Shown piece by piece: positions 17,373-25,136 of a stretch of 64,000 nucleotides of DNA. The stretch covers positions 1 to 64,000 of the forward strand of contig NZ_QLYY01000009.1 of assembly GCF_003350295.1 (NCBI RefSeq), written 5' to 3'. The translations under genes and the position numbers were made by a program. Within the stretch, counting starts at the first letter, position 1, and each line of letters opens with the position of its first letter. The notes under the pieces are model-generated. The model ran no database searches. It was not told the DNA's origin and saw only the letters and a program-made list of their open reading frames with translations. This DNA comes from Vibrio tetraodonis (lineage in GTDB: Bacteria; Pseudomonadota; Gammaproteobacteria; Enterobacterales; Vibrionaceae).

Positions 17373-17846
17373 TCATTTGGGTAATGGTGATAACTCCATA
17401 ACAAAGTTAGTCAGCAAATCGCCTCGCATTTCGACTTGTTGCTCACGCACGAGCTTAAATCCCATACGCTCATAAAAAGGGCGAGCGGTAATACTGACCT
17501 CGGAATAAAGTCTTGAGATACCACGTTGCTTGGCCTGCTCTATAACATATTCCATCATTGCACGACCGACGCCTTTCCCTTGAAACTTATAGTGACAAAA
17601 AAAGTGATCAATCAACCCAGAATCTTGCAAATCTGTATAGCCTGCAACCTGACCATTGATTTCAGCAATATAGGGACTGATTTGCAGCATTTTTTCCTGC
17701 CAAACTTCTTGATTCCAGTTATCTGGCGCCCATGCTTCAACTTGCTGCTGAGAGTAATGCTGAATATTAATATTGCGAACAGTGAAGAAAAACACTTCCC
17801 ATAGTGCCTGTACGTCTTCAGGCTTGTATTGACGAATTGTAATCAT
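17373..17846 (-). CDS. GNAT-family N-acetyltransferase
   Basis: A 157-aa GNAT enzyme. Acetyl-CoA binding motif A is seen as KFQGKGVGRAMMEYVIEQAKQRG (Q/R-x-x-G-x-G/A pattern), followed by FYERMGFKLVREQQVEMRG as motif B. The full length and the EVSITARPFYERMGF ending resemble acetyltransferases acting on small molecules. The start is taken at 17846 (MITIRQYKPED) with AAGAGCGG upstream. Substrate unknown. Confidence 0.85.
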   Translation of the reverse strand: MITIRQYKPEDVQALWEVFFFTVRNINIQHYSQQQVEAWAPDNWNQEVWQEKMLQISPYIAEINGQVAGYTDLQDSGLIDHFFCHYKFQGKGVGRAMMEYVIEQAKQRGISRLYSEVSITARPFYERMGFKLVREQQVEMRGDLLTNFVMELSPLPK

Positions 17847-17953
17847 TAACCGCTCTTTAAGTCTTAATACAAGACTCGCATCTTGTGCTAGAAGTAACAA
17901 AAAATCAATACATTACCATGAGCCGTATATAGATATCGAAAGACAGACGAAAG

Positions 17954-18469
17954 TTAATCAACCGATTCGTGGCAAATACTTTCACTGAACCATTGCGCGA
18001 TTGCATTCGCTTTCGAGAGGTTATTTTCTTTATTGACTGGAAGGTAGCCAAAGCCCCTGAACACAAATTGCATATATTCAGCGGTCAGTTCAAATGGCTC
18101 AATAAAACAATCTGGTAATTCTTGCTCATGACCAGTAGAAAGCACAGAAATTTCTTTCCCTTGTAGCTTGCGCCCGAGAGATTTTTCTATGGTCAATAAA
18201 TCAGAAAGTCGGTCAAAGAAGACCTTGAGTTGTGCGGACATCGAGTACCAATAAACAGGGGAAGCAAAGACAATATGATCATAATTCTTTAGCATGCGAA
18301 TCAGTGGGATAAAGTCATCATTGCGATTTTCATGAAAATAATCGTAATACGATATTTTGTAATCCGCTAAATCAAACACTTCAGCTTGGGTCAGTTCAAC
18401 GAACTGATTGACCAAATAAAGTGTATTCCCATCTGCTTTTGACGTCCCCAACACCACTGCTATCTTCAT
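17954..18469 (-). CDS. flavodoxin-fold NAD(P)H reductase
   Basis: A 171-aa FMN-dependent reductase-like protein. MKIAVVLGTSKADGNTLYLV is the phosphate-binding start of the flavodoxin fold, and DHIVFASPVYWYSMSAQLKVFFDRL is the typical FMN isoalloxazine contact region of NADPH-dependent FMN reductases. The start at 18469 is supported by GGAGGG 7 bases upstream. It sits 23 bp downstream of the DUF2007 gene on the same strand and may be co-transcribed. Confidence 0.85.
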   Translation of the reverse strand: MKIAVVLGTSKADGNTLYLVNQFVELTQAEVFDLADYKISYYDYFHENRNDDFIPLIRMLKNYDHIVFASPVYWYSMSAQLKVFFDRLSDLLTIEKSLGRKLQGKEISVLSTGHEQELPDCFIEPFELTAEYMQFVFRGFGYLPVNKENNLSKANAIAQWFSESICHESVD

Positions 18470-18492
18470 TGGAAATCCCTCCAATAATTCAG

Positions 18493-18894
18493 CTATTTCG
18501 CATTTTCACAAAAATGCCCGCACTCCTTGCATCGATATCCATGTTTGCAGAAAAACAATGGAAATCCAAGAAGTATAAATACCAAAAACGCAGAGCGTTT
18601 ACCTTTGGTAAACGGCTCAATTTTTACACTATCACATTTTGGACAATGATCTTGTGAAGTGGCGCTTTGTTCAGCACATAATACATCTGAAAAGTCAGTG
18701 CTCAGAATATTCTCGGCTTGCTCTAGATCTTGCTCAGCAACCATCAAGCGCACACCCCCGATTGCATTAGAGTACAACCACTGCGTATTGATCGTATGCT
18801 CATCAGCAATACAAGTCTCAATACCAGCCGCCTCAAGACTCGCTTTCGCAATATGCGCTTCATGCGGAAACGAAAAGCGCGCGACAACAATCAT
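18493..18894 (-). CDS. DUF2007-type signal-transducing protein with zinc knuckle
   Basis: A 133-aa protein. Residues ~1–70 (ARFSFPHEAHIAKASLEAAGIETCIADE … GGVRLMVAEQDLEQAENIL) are a standard DUF2007 domain. CPKC (about 84–87) and CKECGHFC (about 122–129) form a zinc-ribbon pair interrupted by a hydrophobic stretch (FLVFILLGFPLFFC, about 102–115) that could be a membrane segment. Function unknown. Confidence 0.75.
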   Translation of the reverse strand: MIVVARFSFPHEAHIAKASLEAAGIETCIADEHTINTQWLYSNAIGGVRLMVAEQDLEQAENILSTDFSDVLCAEQSATSQDHCPKCDSVKIEPFTKGKRSAFLVFILLGFPLFFCKHGYRCKECGHFCENAK

Positions 18895-19263
18895 ACTTCA
18901 CCCTCCGGTGCTAGGCCTTTAGAACAAAAGATAGCATTAATCACTATTAAAGCGATTCGTACCGACCCTAGCAATAGTAAAGCTGGCTTGGGTGAAATTT
19001 TTACATTCCTCAAACATAAAGGCCCAACCGAAAGCTAGTTTTGTATATCAAACGCCGTTTTGGGATCGATAGAAAATGTAACGAGTTCGTCGCAATCCTG
19101 ATAGAGATTTAAGTCCGGCTCTGGCGTCATCCCAAAAGAACCAAATGAAACACGTCCACATTAGATTCAAAGAAGTCATAGAATTGAGTTAGTTAAAGCA
19201 TCTTTATTTGCTCGTCATGTATCTATAAAATAGCGGGGTTTATTTATTAAATGTGGAAAAACC
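18895..19263. other. gap with possible gene remnants
   Basis: A 369-bp interval between a minus-strand and a plus-strand gene. Short frames in it read like degraded protein tails: on the plus strand a frame ending at 19038 (…GEIFTFLKHKGPTES), and on the minus strand one ending at about 19038 (MTPEPDLNLYQDCDELVTF…). Neither has a convincing ribosome site. The promoter of the DUF2058 gene must lie in the right half. Confidence 0.3.
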
Positions 19264-19785
19264 ATGGCAAAGCTATCGCTGCAAGAACAAATGTTGAAAG
19301 CTGGTTTAGTGAATGAAAAGAAACTAAAGAAGGCGAAGAAAGGATCCAAAAAATCTCGCACTCAAGCTCGTGAGGTTAAAGCCGCTGTAGAAGAGCAAAA
19401 ACGTCAGCAGCAAGAGCGCGACAAGGCACTCAGTACAGAAAAAAATGAGCAGCGCCTCAACAAAGAAATTCAGTCGCAGATTAAGCAACTCATTGAAATG
19501 AATAAGCTTGCTAATAGTGACGGCGACATTAAGTATAATTTTACCGATGGCACATTAGTTAAATCTCTATATGTCGATAGCCTAATGCGTGAACAACTTA
19601 TTAAAGGGATATTAGCTATTGCACGCTTTGGTGAAGGTTATGCGGTCATTCCTAGTGTGGTGGCAAACAAAATTTCGCAGCGCGATAGCGATATCATTAT
19701 TGACCTAAAAGAGCCTGAATCTGATGTCCCTGCAGAAGACGATCCATACGCTGACTTTGTAGTACCTGATGATCTTATGTGGTGA
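19264..19785 (+). CDS. yaiL: DUF2058 protein YaiL
   Basis: A 173-aa highly charged protein of the DUF2058/YaiL family, described as a nucleoprotein/polynucleotide-associated factor. The start MAKLSLQEQMLKAGLVNEKK is the family signature. A K/R/Q-rich helical region (about 20–70) precedes a globular C-terminal domain (YNFTDGTLVKSLYVD … YAVIPSVVANKI) and an acidic tail. It is single, and its terminator hairpin at 19794–19813 is shared with the converging VOC gene. Confidence 0.9.
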   Translation: MAKLSLQEQMLKAGLVNEKKLKKAKKGSKKSRTQAREVKAAVEEQKRQQQERDKALSTEKNEQRLNKEIQSQIKQLIEMNKLANSDGDIKYNFTDGTLVKSLYVDSLMREQLIKGILAIARFGEGYAVIPSVVANKISQRDSDIIIDLKEPESDVPAEDDPYADFVVPDDLMW

Positions 19786-19793
19786 TCGGTTGT

Positions 19794-19813
19794 GCCACTC
19801 ATACATGAGTGGC
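19794..19813. terminator. convergent terminator hairpin
   Basis: GCCACTCAT – ac – ATGAGTGGC, perfect 9-bp arms, placed between the convergent yaiL and VOC genes and usable from both sides. There are no long T-tracts. Confidence 0.6.
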
Positions 19814-19816
19814 TAA

Positions 19817-20176
19817 TTACCCCATTTTACCTCGCAAGCCGATAAGATTACCAAAGGGATCTTCCATCTGGCAGATAGATTGCCCCTGTTCAATCTCCAT
19901 TGGACCTCGATATAAGGTTGCCCCTATAGATTGCATAAAGTCGATTGATTCCCTGATATTATCCACCAACCAGTAAAGGACGGTTCCTGACTTCCCAGAC
20001 GACACCTTGTTATCGGCTTGGACAATCTCCAGCGAAAACCCTTCAATATCGAGTACAGTAAAATCAAACTCGGGCAGATAACGGGGAGAGGCAAGAGGAA
20101 ACGCTTTCTGGTACCACTCAAGTCCTACAGAGACGTCAGGTACGTGAACAAGAAGTGCAATTGGATTATACAGAAT
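19817..20176 (-). CDS. VOC/glyoxalase-family protein with non-AUG start
   Basis: A 119-aa single-domain VOC protein. The frame reads (I/M)LYNPIALLVHVPDV, continues to YQKAFPLASPRYLPEFDFTVLDI and FSLEIVQAD, then TVLYWLVDNI and CQMEDPFGNLIGLRG, a complete glyoxalase/bleomycin-resistance fold. No ATG, GTG or TTG lies between the upstream stop (TAA, 20182–20180) and the conserved N-terminus. The first in-frame candidates are ATT at 20176 and CTG at 20173. TGAGGAA, inside the end of the upstream GNAT gene, is 8 bases before the ATT, so start at an AUU (or CUG), coupled to the upstream gene, is the simplest reading. A single substitution or base-calling error in ATG is the alternative. Confidence 0.7.
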   Translation of the reverse strand: MLYNPIALLVHVPDVSVGLEWYQKAFPLASPRYLPEFDFTVLDIEGFSLEIVQADNKVSSGKSGTVLYWLVDNIRESIDFMQSIGATLYRGPMEIEQGQSICQMEDPFGNLIGLRGKMG

Positions 20177-20179
20177 ATT

Positions 20180-20611
20180 TTATTCCTCATAGGTTAGGTA
20201 GTGGTATCCACCAAACTCGTCCATGTGTTGTGATTGACTTATAAAGCCATGAGATTGATAGAAGTTTAACGCTGATTTATTTGGCTGCATACATTTTAAA
20301 TTTAAGCTAGTGTATCGGGATTTAACAAACTCAAGTAACCGAGCACCAATGCCTTTTCTCGTATATTCAGGCGAGATGTAAAGGTGATGGATAAAGTTCT
20401 CAGGCTCCCAAATAGAAATAAACCCAACCGGCTTACCTTTGCAAAGAGCTACCCATATTTGCTCACCTTCCACATCAATATCAAAATCAGCAAGACAAAA
20501 CTGCTTGCTATCTAGCCATTTAAAAGTCGTTGTTCTCGAGGCCAGATAAATCTGCCTCAGTATTGGTAAGAATTTATTTTGATTTGAGGTAATAATGATT
20601 TCATCTGGCAC
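20180..20611 (-). CDS. GNAT-family N-acetyltransferase
   Basis: A 143-aa GNAT enzyme. LYISPEYTRKGIGARLLEFVKSR is acetyl-CoA motif A (R-K-G-I-G), and NFYQSHGF is motif B. GFISIWEPENFIHHL supplies the β4 region. It is followed after 3 bases by the VOC gene, whose ribosome site lies inside its last codons, so the two are probably translated together. Substrate unknown. Confidence 0.85.
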   Translation of the reverse strand: MPDEIIITSNQNKFLPILRQIYLASRTTTFKWLDSKQFCLADFDIDVEGEQIWVALCKGKPVGFISIWEPENFIHHLYISPEYTRKGIGARLLEFVKSRYTSLNLKCMQPNKSALNFYQSHGFISQSQHMDEFGGYHYLTYEE

Positions 20612-20638
20612 CGCGCTTCTCCCCGACTCCGATACAGA

Positions 20639-20968
20639 TTATGACTTTTTAACAAAATGAGCCGTGATCATCATCTCTCCTGCTCCATCTACTTTGCAAT
20701 CTAACTGATGGTCTTTACCTTCGACTATCCGCTTTATTAAAGCCTTGGTACCGATTTTTAATACCAAGGAGCTGCTTTTCACTTTGAGATCCTTTGCTAA
20801 GGTGACTTTGTCGCCTTCTACCAACTCATTGCCATTCGCATCTTTGACGGTCACAATTTCTGGCTTTTCGTCTGGGTTCCACTCATAGGCACATTCTGGA
20901 CACACAAGGTGGTTCTGATCTTGGTAAACATAGTCAGATTGACAGTTTGGGCATGAGGGATAAGACAT
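20639..20968 (-). CDS. yjdM: zinc-ribbon protein YjdM (PhnA family)
   Basis: A 109-aa protein. The N-terminal zinc ribbon has SCPNCQSDYVYQ and LVCPECAYEW, and the C-terminal SH3-like PhnA domain has VKDANGNELVEGDKVTLAKDLKVKSSS. It is near-identical in layout to E. coli YjdM (formerly PhnA). The start at 20968 (MSYPSCP) has GGAG 8 bases upstream. Despite the old name, a phosphonoacetate hydrolase role is not established for this family. Confidence 0.92.
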   Translation of the reverse strand: MSYPSCPNCQSDYVYQDQNHLVCPECAYEWNPDEKPEIVTVKDANGNELVEGDKVTLAKDLKVKSSSLVLKIGTKALIKRIVEGKDHQLDCKVDGAGEMMITAHFVKKS

Positions 20969-21002
20969 AAAAAGTACTCCAGTTACGATATCCTGCAATA
21001 AT

Positions 21003-21033
21003 ACCTAGCTAGCACTCAAAGCGCTAGCTAGGT
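21003..21033 (-). terminator. terminator-like hairpin after MmcQ/YjbR gene
   Basis: ACCTAGCTAGC and GCTAGCTAGGT form a perfect 11-bp stem with a 9-base loop, 40 bases beyond the MmcQ-like stop. The T-tract is weak (ATTATTG on the minus strand). Confidence 0.55.
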
Positions 21034-21072
21034 GCAAAATTTGGGGATAAACAACATTATATAGGTGAGCAC

Positions 21073-21489
21073 CTAATCTATGGGTTTGATTGCGGCGTTC
21101 CCCAAACCGCTGAAATTGCCGATACTAAGGGCAACATCGCCAGAATCCGTTTGCGGTGTCTTAGTTTTGCTTTTTGAAACCATACGATAAGATTCAGTAA
21201 TATAATGCTTAAGCTCATCATCTCGATACCAAATCGTATCAAGTTGTTGGATCCACTTTCCATCACGACCCGAGGCATGAGGCGCGGGTGTATAGCCTTT
21301 ATGGCTTTTTAGAAACTCATAATTTGAGTCTGACGTTTTAAAACTAAATGCAGGCTTTCCACTTCTGCCTCTCCCACCAAAAGCGAATACTTTTCCATTG
21401 ATTTTCCAAACATGGCCATTACCACCTTGAGCCACTTGGGTGGTATCAGGTAGCGAGCGACAAAATGCATTAAACTGGTCATAATTCAA
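21073..21489 (-). CDS. MmcQ/YjbR-family DNA-binding-like protein
   Basis: A 138-aa protein of the MmcQ/YjbR family, a small α/β fold with a CyaY-like or double-wing DNA-binding shape. Characteristic segments are FNAFCRSLPDTTQ, VWKINGKVFAFGG, AFSFKTSDSNYEFL and the HASGRDGKWIQ strand. The tail (about 105–138) is low in structure. The function of the family is not settled. Confidence 0.8.
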   Translation of the reverse strand: MNYDQFNAFCRSLPDTTQVAQGGNGHVWKINGKVFAFGGRGRSGKPAFSFKTSDSNYEFLKSHKGYTPAPHASGRDGKWIQQLDTIWYRDDELKHYITESYRMVSKSKTKTPQTDSGDVALSIGNFSGLGNAAIKPID

Positions 21490-21575
21490 GTTAAAATCCT
21501 CTTTATTTTACGACTAACCCTGAGAAAAGGCCGAGTAAAAATGAGGAAGAAAGTAAAGCGTCGTCACTAACACGC

Positions 21576-22112
21576 TCAGATAGATGGTAGGTTGTTAATA
21601 ACGAAGTTTGCTCGCTCTGCTATTGAAGCTTTAGGCATCTCAACCAATTGATAACCAAACCTTTCGTATGCATTTACCATCTGCTGATACGTCGCAACCG
21701 CTTGACTAAAGTCTTGCTTACGTTCTTCATCATTCTTATAAATTTCCTCCCAAGGAGGAAAGATAAAAACCTTTGAGTTATACATAAGCTCATTACATCG
21801 ATTTATTAGTTCGGTAGATAGGAAAATTTGCTCAAGTTGGCTATATCCGTAACAATCTATAATGCTACGGTCATAAAACATTACATTAGGATCGGTATAC
21901 ATTTTGTGATTACGCACTTCTTGAATAATCATTAGATCGCGAAACGCTGTTTTATTTGCCCATGGAAGGCCTGTACCGCCAGTCCTTATTTGATCTTGAA
22001 TCACTTTACGTCCGGACTCTGGTGCTGACGTATATCCCATGTCGCTGAGGTGCTCTAATACGGATGTTTTTCCCGCACCAGGGCCACCAGTAAACACAAT
22101 TCTGTTATTCAT
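21576..22112 (-). CDS. AAA_28-type P-loop ATPase/kinase
   Basis: A 178-aa P-loop protein. The Walker A motif FTGGPGAGKTSVL lies at residues ~7–19, a Walker-B-like FYDRSIIDCYGY follows at ~79, and the lid region has FPPWEEIYKNDEERKQDF. This layout is that of AAA_28 (NadR-like kinase) proteins, which are predicted nucleoside or small-molecule kinases. It is a lone minus-strand gene. Confidence 0.8.
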   Translation of the reverse strand: MNNRIVFTGGPGAGKTSVLEHLSDMGYTSAPESGRKVIQDQIRTGGTGLPWANKTAFRDLMIIQEVRNHKMYTDPNVMFYDRSIIDCYGYSQLEQIFLSTELINRCNELMYNSKVFIFPPWEEIYKNDEERKQDFSQAVATYQQMVNAYERFGYQLVEMPKASIAERANFVINNLPSI

Positions 22113-22219
22113 ATATCTTCTGATTTCTGATGAGTATTCATCGGCCTATTCTAATGTCTGTGCTCAAAATCATGGGTAAATAGGATAACCGAGTAAATAA
22201 TATCGCTATGACTCAGTTT

Positions 22220-22300
22220 TCAATGACAGAGACCCAACTTGAAAAAGTCATTGGTATTCATCGCTTCCCAGTAAGCAAGAACTACACTTTTCGCATCCAT
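22220..22300 (-). pseudogene. truncated SnoaL/NTF2-like fragment
   Basis: ATG at 22300 starts MDAKSVVLAYWEAMNTNDFFK and then reads only LGLCH before a stop. The opening is the usual first helix of SnoaL/NTF2-like (nuclear transport factor 2 superfamily) proteins, which run to ~110–130 residues. The rest is not found in the next 100 bases in any frame, so I read this as a decayed 5' remnant. The remaining part of the ~320-bp gap between 22113 and 22436 shows nothing else. Confidence 0.45.
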
Positions 22301-22436
22301 TACACACCGTCTATTTTTGTAAAATAAACAGCAGGTTAGCAAAAAAGAATGTAATAGGTAAATGTATTGTCTGACGTTTTGAGATATGTATCCTTGACAC
22401 AGCAATGGCACAGTCAGTCGCTGTGCAATACTCTGC

Positions 22437-22784
22437 TCAATGGATAGATCTTGCAAAATGCGATGGGTACTCTTGGATGATATGACGTTGTTCTTCAACC
22501 ATATTTTTAAAGGTTGGCCCTTCATTCAGTTTAAGAATAACTTCGCCATTATCAAAGCGCAGAACCGCCCCTTTGAACTCTATTTTCTCTTGGCTGTGAA
22601 GCTCAAGAGTGCCCGACATCAACAGACCTTTATACCAGTCGGTAAACATGTTCATCACAACACGTATACCTCCTTCTGACACCTCTGTGACATAGAAAAT
22701 CTGATCGTATATACGTATACAAGGCCGAGCTTTCTTAGGATACTTCAAGCGATAAAATTCTCGTTTTTGATTCTGTTCAATCAT
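22437..22784 (-). CDS. PilZ-domain-like protein
   Basis: A 115-aa single-domain protein. KREFYRLKYPKKAR gives the RxxxR motif (R8, R12), and TEVSEGGI occupies the place of the (D/N)-x-S-x-x-G motif, with Glu replacing Asp/Asn. The remaining β-barrel pattern (GTLELHSQEKIEFKGAVLRFDNGEVILKL) agrees with PilZ. It would bind cyclic di-GMP if the Glu is tolerated. The start at 22784 has GGAG 7 bases upstream; longer starts lack one. Confidence 0.78.
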   Translation of the reverse strand: MIEQNQKREFYRLKYPKKARPCIRIYDQIFYVTEVSEGGIRVVMNMFTDWYKGLLMSGTLELHSQEKIEFKGAVLRFDNGEVILKLNEGPTFKNMVEEQRHIIQEYPSHFARSIH

Positions 22785-22940
22785 AAGCAGTCTCCTACCA
22801 CAACAAATAGCTTGTTCTTGCGGTCCTATCTCCTGATATGAAAACAATTAATTCCTACATCTAGTATCGACCTCAGTGACAATAACTTTAGAATATTCCA
22901 ATTCGAGCAGAAGATAGTCGAGTTCCCCCCTTTTATAAAA

Positions 22941-23816
22941 CTAGGCTAAATCATAAGCTTTAATCAGGGCTGACGTATCCATTCGGCCCAAACCTTGCTT
23001 CTGAAGAGCAGCATACATACCATCGACTTCCTCTGTCATAGGCAAGGATATATTCTTACTTGATGCTTCATTTAAGCAGATACCCAAGTCTTTTCGCATC
23101 CAGTCAATAGCAAAGCCAAAGTCAAATTTTCCTTGAGACATTGTCACGGCACGATTCTCCATCTGCCATGAACCTGCAGCTCCATGTTGCAGAACGTTCA
23201 CTACTTTTTCTATATCCAAATCCGCAGACTGTGCAAGCTGAAGGGCTTCACTCAACCCCTGCAAAATACCCGCTATGCATATCTGATTGACCATTTTGCA
23301 GCGCTGCCCCTGACCATTTTCTCCAAGAAGAACGGCTTGCTTACCATATGTATCAAATACCGGAGACAGAGCTTCAAATACTTGTGTTTCTCCTCCACAC
23401 ATAATAGTCAGAGCTCCGTTTTCAGCGCCAGCTTGCCCTCCTGAGACTGGAGCATCGACAAAATGTACGTTTTTATCATTACAAGCTTTTGCTAATTCCT
23501 CAGCCAGCTCAGCTGAAGTCGTAGTGTGGTCTACTAAAATAGACCCTGGTTTCATGGCCGCTAAAGCGCCATTGTCACCAAGCACAACACTTCGAACATC
23601 ATCGTCATTACCCACACATACAGCAACAAGATCACAACCTTGCGCAGTCAGATAAGGCGTGGCAAAGCATTGGCCCGAATGCTGCTCGGTCCACTGCTCT
23701 GCTTTTTCGATAGTACGGTTATACACACGAGTAACAAAGCCTGCATTCGACAAATGCACCGCCATGGGGAAGCCCATTACACCTAAGCCGATAAATGCCA
23801 CTGTCTCTATTTTCAT
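22941..23816 (-). CDS. β-hydroxyacid dehydrogenase (HIBADH family)
   Basis: A 291-aa NAD(P)-dependent oxidoreductase of the 3-hydroxyisobutyrate / tartronate-semialdehyde reductase family. Rossmann fingerprint GLGVMGFPM lies at ~10–18, DHTTTS and VDAPVSGGQAGAENGALTIMCGG form the substrate loop (about 118–145), and the catalytic Lys is in CKMVNQI (about 172). The C-terminal helical domain is complete. No neighbouring valine or glyoxylate gene gives the substrate, so the specific member cannot be named. Confidence 0.88.
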   Translation of the reverse strand: MKIETVAFIGLGVMGFPMAVHLSNAGFVTRVYNRTIEKAEQWTEQHSGQCFATPYLTAQGCDLVAVCVGNDDDVRSVVLGDNGALAAMKPGSILVDHTTTSAELAEELAKACNDKNVHFVDAPVSGGQAGAENGALTIMCGGETQVFEALSPVFDTYGKQAVLLGENGQGQRCKMVNQICIAGILQGLSEALQLAQSADLDIEKVVNVLQHGAAGSWQMENRAVTMSQGKFDFGFAIDWMRKDLGICLNEASSKNISLPMTEEVDGMYAALQKQGLGRMDTSALIKAYDLA

Positions 23817-24120
23817 GTACTACATCCTTATGTTAGGCGGTTCAACTAACTGAGTATGATATCACATATACTTTTGTTTTTACTAAGTTAGTTGAATAGT
23901 GAACAAACCATATAGTTTCACTGAGGCATGGGTCTATAAAGTGCAAAAAATTATCTTCTGCGATTGGCTGTAGGAAATATTTTGAGTTAATCTTTTATAA
24001 AACTCAATGCATACTTTCGCAAAAATCATCTTCGCTGTTTACGTATGATAATTACTAAGCGTAACACCGTTAGAACCTATCCATGAGTATTTTCTCTACA
24101 ACAACTAAGGACGTAATACT

Positions 24121-24789
24121 ATGCCAAATGGTGTGACACTCTATAACAAGTATCTTTTTGGAGACTGTATTCAATCTACAGTTATTCAAAGTTTAAATAA
24201 CGCACCTGGACTTCCGGGTAGCGGAGGAATAGATAGCGATACGGCTGGCCGTATCGGTTATAAAAATATAGACACGGGCGCAAAAGTCGCTGGATCCAAC
24301 AAAGGCAGAATTCAAGGAATATGTTGCGGTATTACCGCTGGGTGGATGGTAGCTCTACTAGGCGGAAATGAAGAAGCCGTAGCACATAACCAGTTCACCA
24401 GTTTTTTTAAAGGTCCACTAAGGTTTCAAGGGGGCTATGTCAAAGACTTTAAAGGCAATTCTTCATCAATAAAAAGCTTACTCGCTGGGTTCGGCCTTAA
24501 AAACACTAATAAAGCAAACTCCTCAGAAACAATGACACCTGAAAAAATCACCTCTGTGTTACCAGGCGAACAAGGTTACTGGGCAGGTTATCTTTCAGCC
24601 TACGCTCATGCAATCGGAATCGGTTATAAAAATTATAGGTATTTTATTATGGAACCCAATGGAGGCTTGTTCGAATACCGCAACAAGAAAAAATTTGCAG
24701 CAGACCTAAAAGCTTTTCTGAAGGCAAGGCGTGACAGAAAAAGCCCAGGGACTGACGCAACCATGGAAGCTTATTTCTATACGTCTTAA
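24121..24789 (+). CDS. YopT-like (C58-type) cysteine peptidase candidate
   Basis: A 222-aa single-domain protein with no signal peptide or membrane helix. QGICCGITAGWMVALL (Cys68/Cys69) fits the nucleophile helix of C58/YopT-type papain-fold peptidases (G-x-C-x-G-x-x-x-x-W). YAHAIGIGYKNYRYFIMEPNGGLFEY carries the His (163) and, 15–17 residues on, E178/N180 where the family usually has Asp in D-P-N-x-G. That is the order and spacing of the YopT triad, with Asp changed to Glu or Asn. Such enzymes are often injected virulence effectors. It stands alone, with a 300-bp leader and its own terminator, and no partner or secretion gene nearby. Identification rests on motifs only. Confidence 0.6.
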   Translation: MPNGVTLYNKYLFGDCIQSTVIQSLNNAPGLPGSGGIDSDTAGRIGYKNIDTGAKVAGSNKGRIQGICCGITAGWMVALLGGNEEAVAHNQFTSFFKGPLRFQGGYVKDFKGNSSSIKSLLAGFGLKNTNKANSSETMTPEKITSVLPGEQGYWAGYLSAYAHAIGIGYKNYRYFIMEPNGGLFEYRNKKKFAADLKAFLKARRDRKSPGTDATMEAYFYTS

Positions 24790-24797
24790 ACATGAAA

Positions 24798-24820
24798 GCA
24801 GGGCGTTGCCCTGCTTTTTC
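24798..24820 (+). terminator. Rho-independent terminator after YopT-like gene
   Basis: GCAGGGC – gtt – GCCCTGC followed by TTTTTC, starting 9 bases after the stop at 24789. Confidence 0.9.
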
Positions 24821-24822
24821 AT

Positions 24823-25047
24823 TTAATGAGGAGAGTCACAAGGGTCGTACCCAAACTCTGATTGTTGGTAAATATCTGATAAAGCCTTTTCTTTTCTCAA
24901 CTTCGTTGATCTTTTCAGGGGTTTGATATTATCCCCCCCCTGTAACTCTAACGCTTTTTCATGTGCTTTAGCTGAGCGAATAAACTCAGGGTTATTTAAC
25001 GCCACTTGGCGCAGGCGGTTAACACGTTCAAGGGTATCCCATAACAT
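24823..25047 (-). CDS. small conserved-looking protein under LexA-type box
   Basis: A 74-aa charged helical protein (MLWDTLERVNRLRQVALNN … KRSTKLRKEKALSD …) with no recognised domain. It has a near-perfect Shine-Dalgarno GGAGGTGA 4 bases before the ATG. A LexA-type operator begins 18 bp upstream of the start codon, so it is probably DNA-damage inducible. It is convergent with the YopT-like gene and separated from dps by its own promoter region. Confidence 0.7.
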   Translation of the reverse strand: MLWDTLERVNRLRQVALNNPEFIRSAKAHEKALELQGGDNIKPLKRSTKLRKEKALSDIYQQSEFGYDPCDSPH

Positions 25048-25064
25048 AATTCACCTCCAAATAA

Positions 25065-25080
25065 CTGGTTACATATACAG
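25065..25080 (-). promoter_or_regulatory. LexA (SOS) box
   Basis: CTGGTTACATATACAG fits CTG-N10-CAG and agrees with the γ-proteobacterial consensus CTGTATATATATACAG at 13 of 16 positions. Its place 18–33 bp before the ATG of the 74-aa gene would block promoter escape or ribosome-site transcription. Confidence 0.6.
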
Positions 25081-25136
25081 TATACACATCTCCAACTACA
25101 ACTCAAGAAAGAACTGGTTATTTAACCAAATACACT

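Noticed and set aside
18730..19038. 102-codon plus-strand frame over DUF2007 start and gap
   Set aside because: The first half is antisense to DUF2007; the tail might be a remnant but lacks an independent start.
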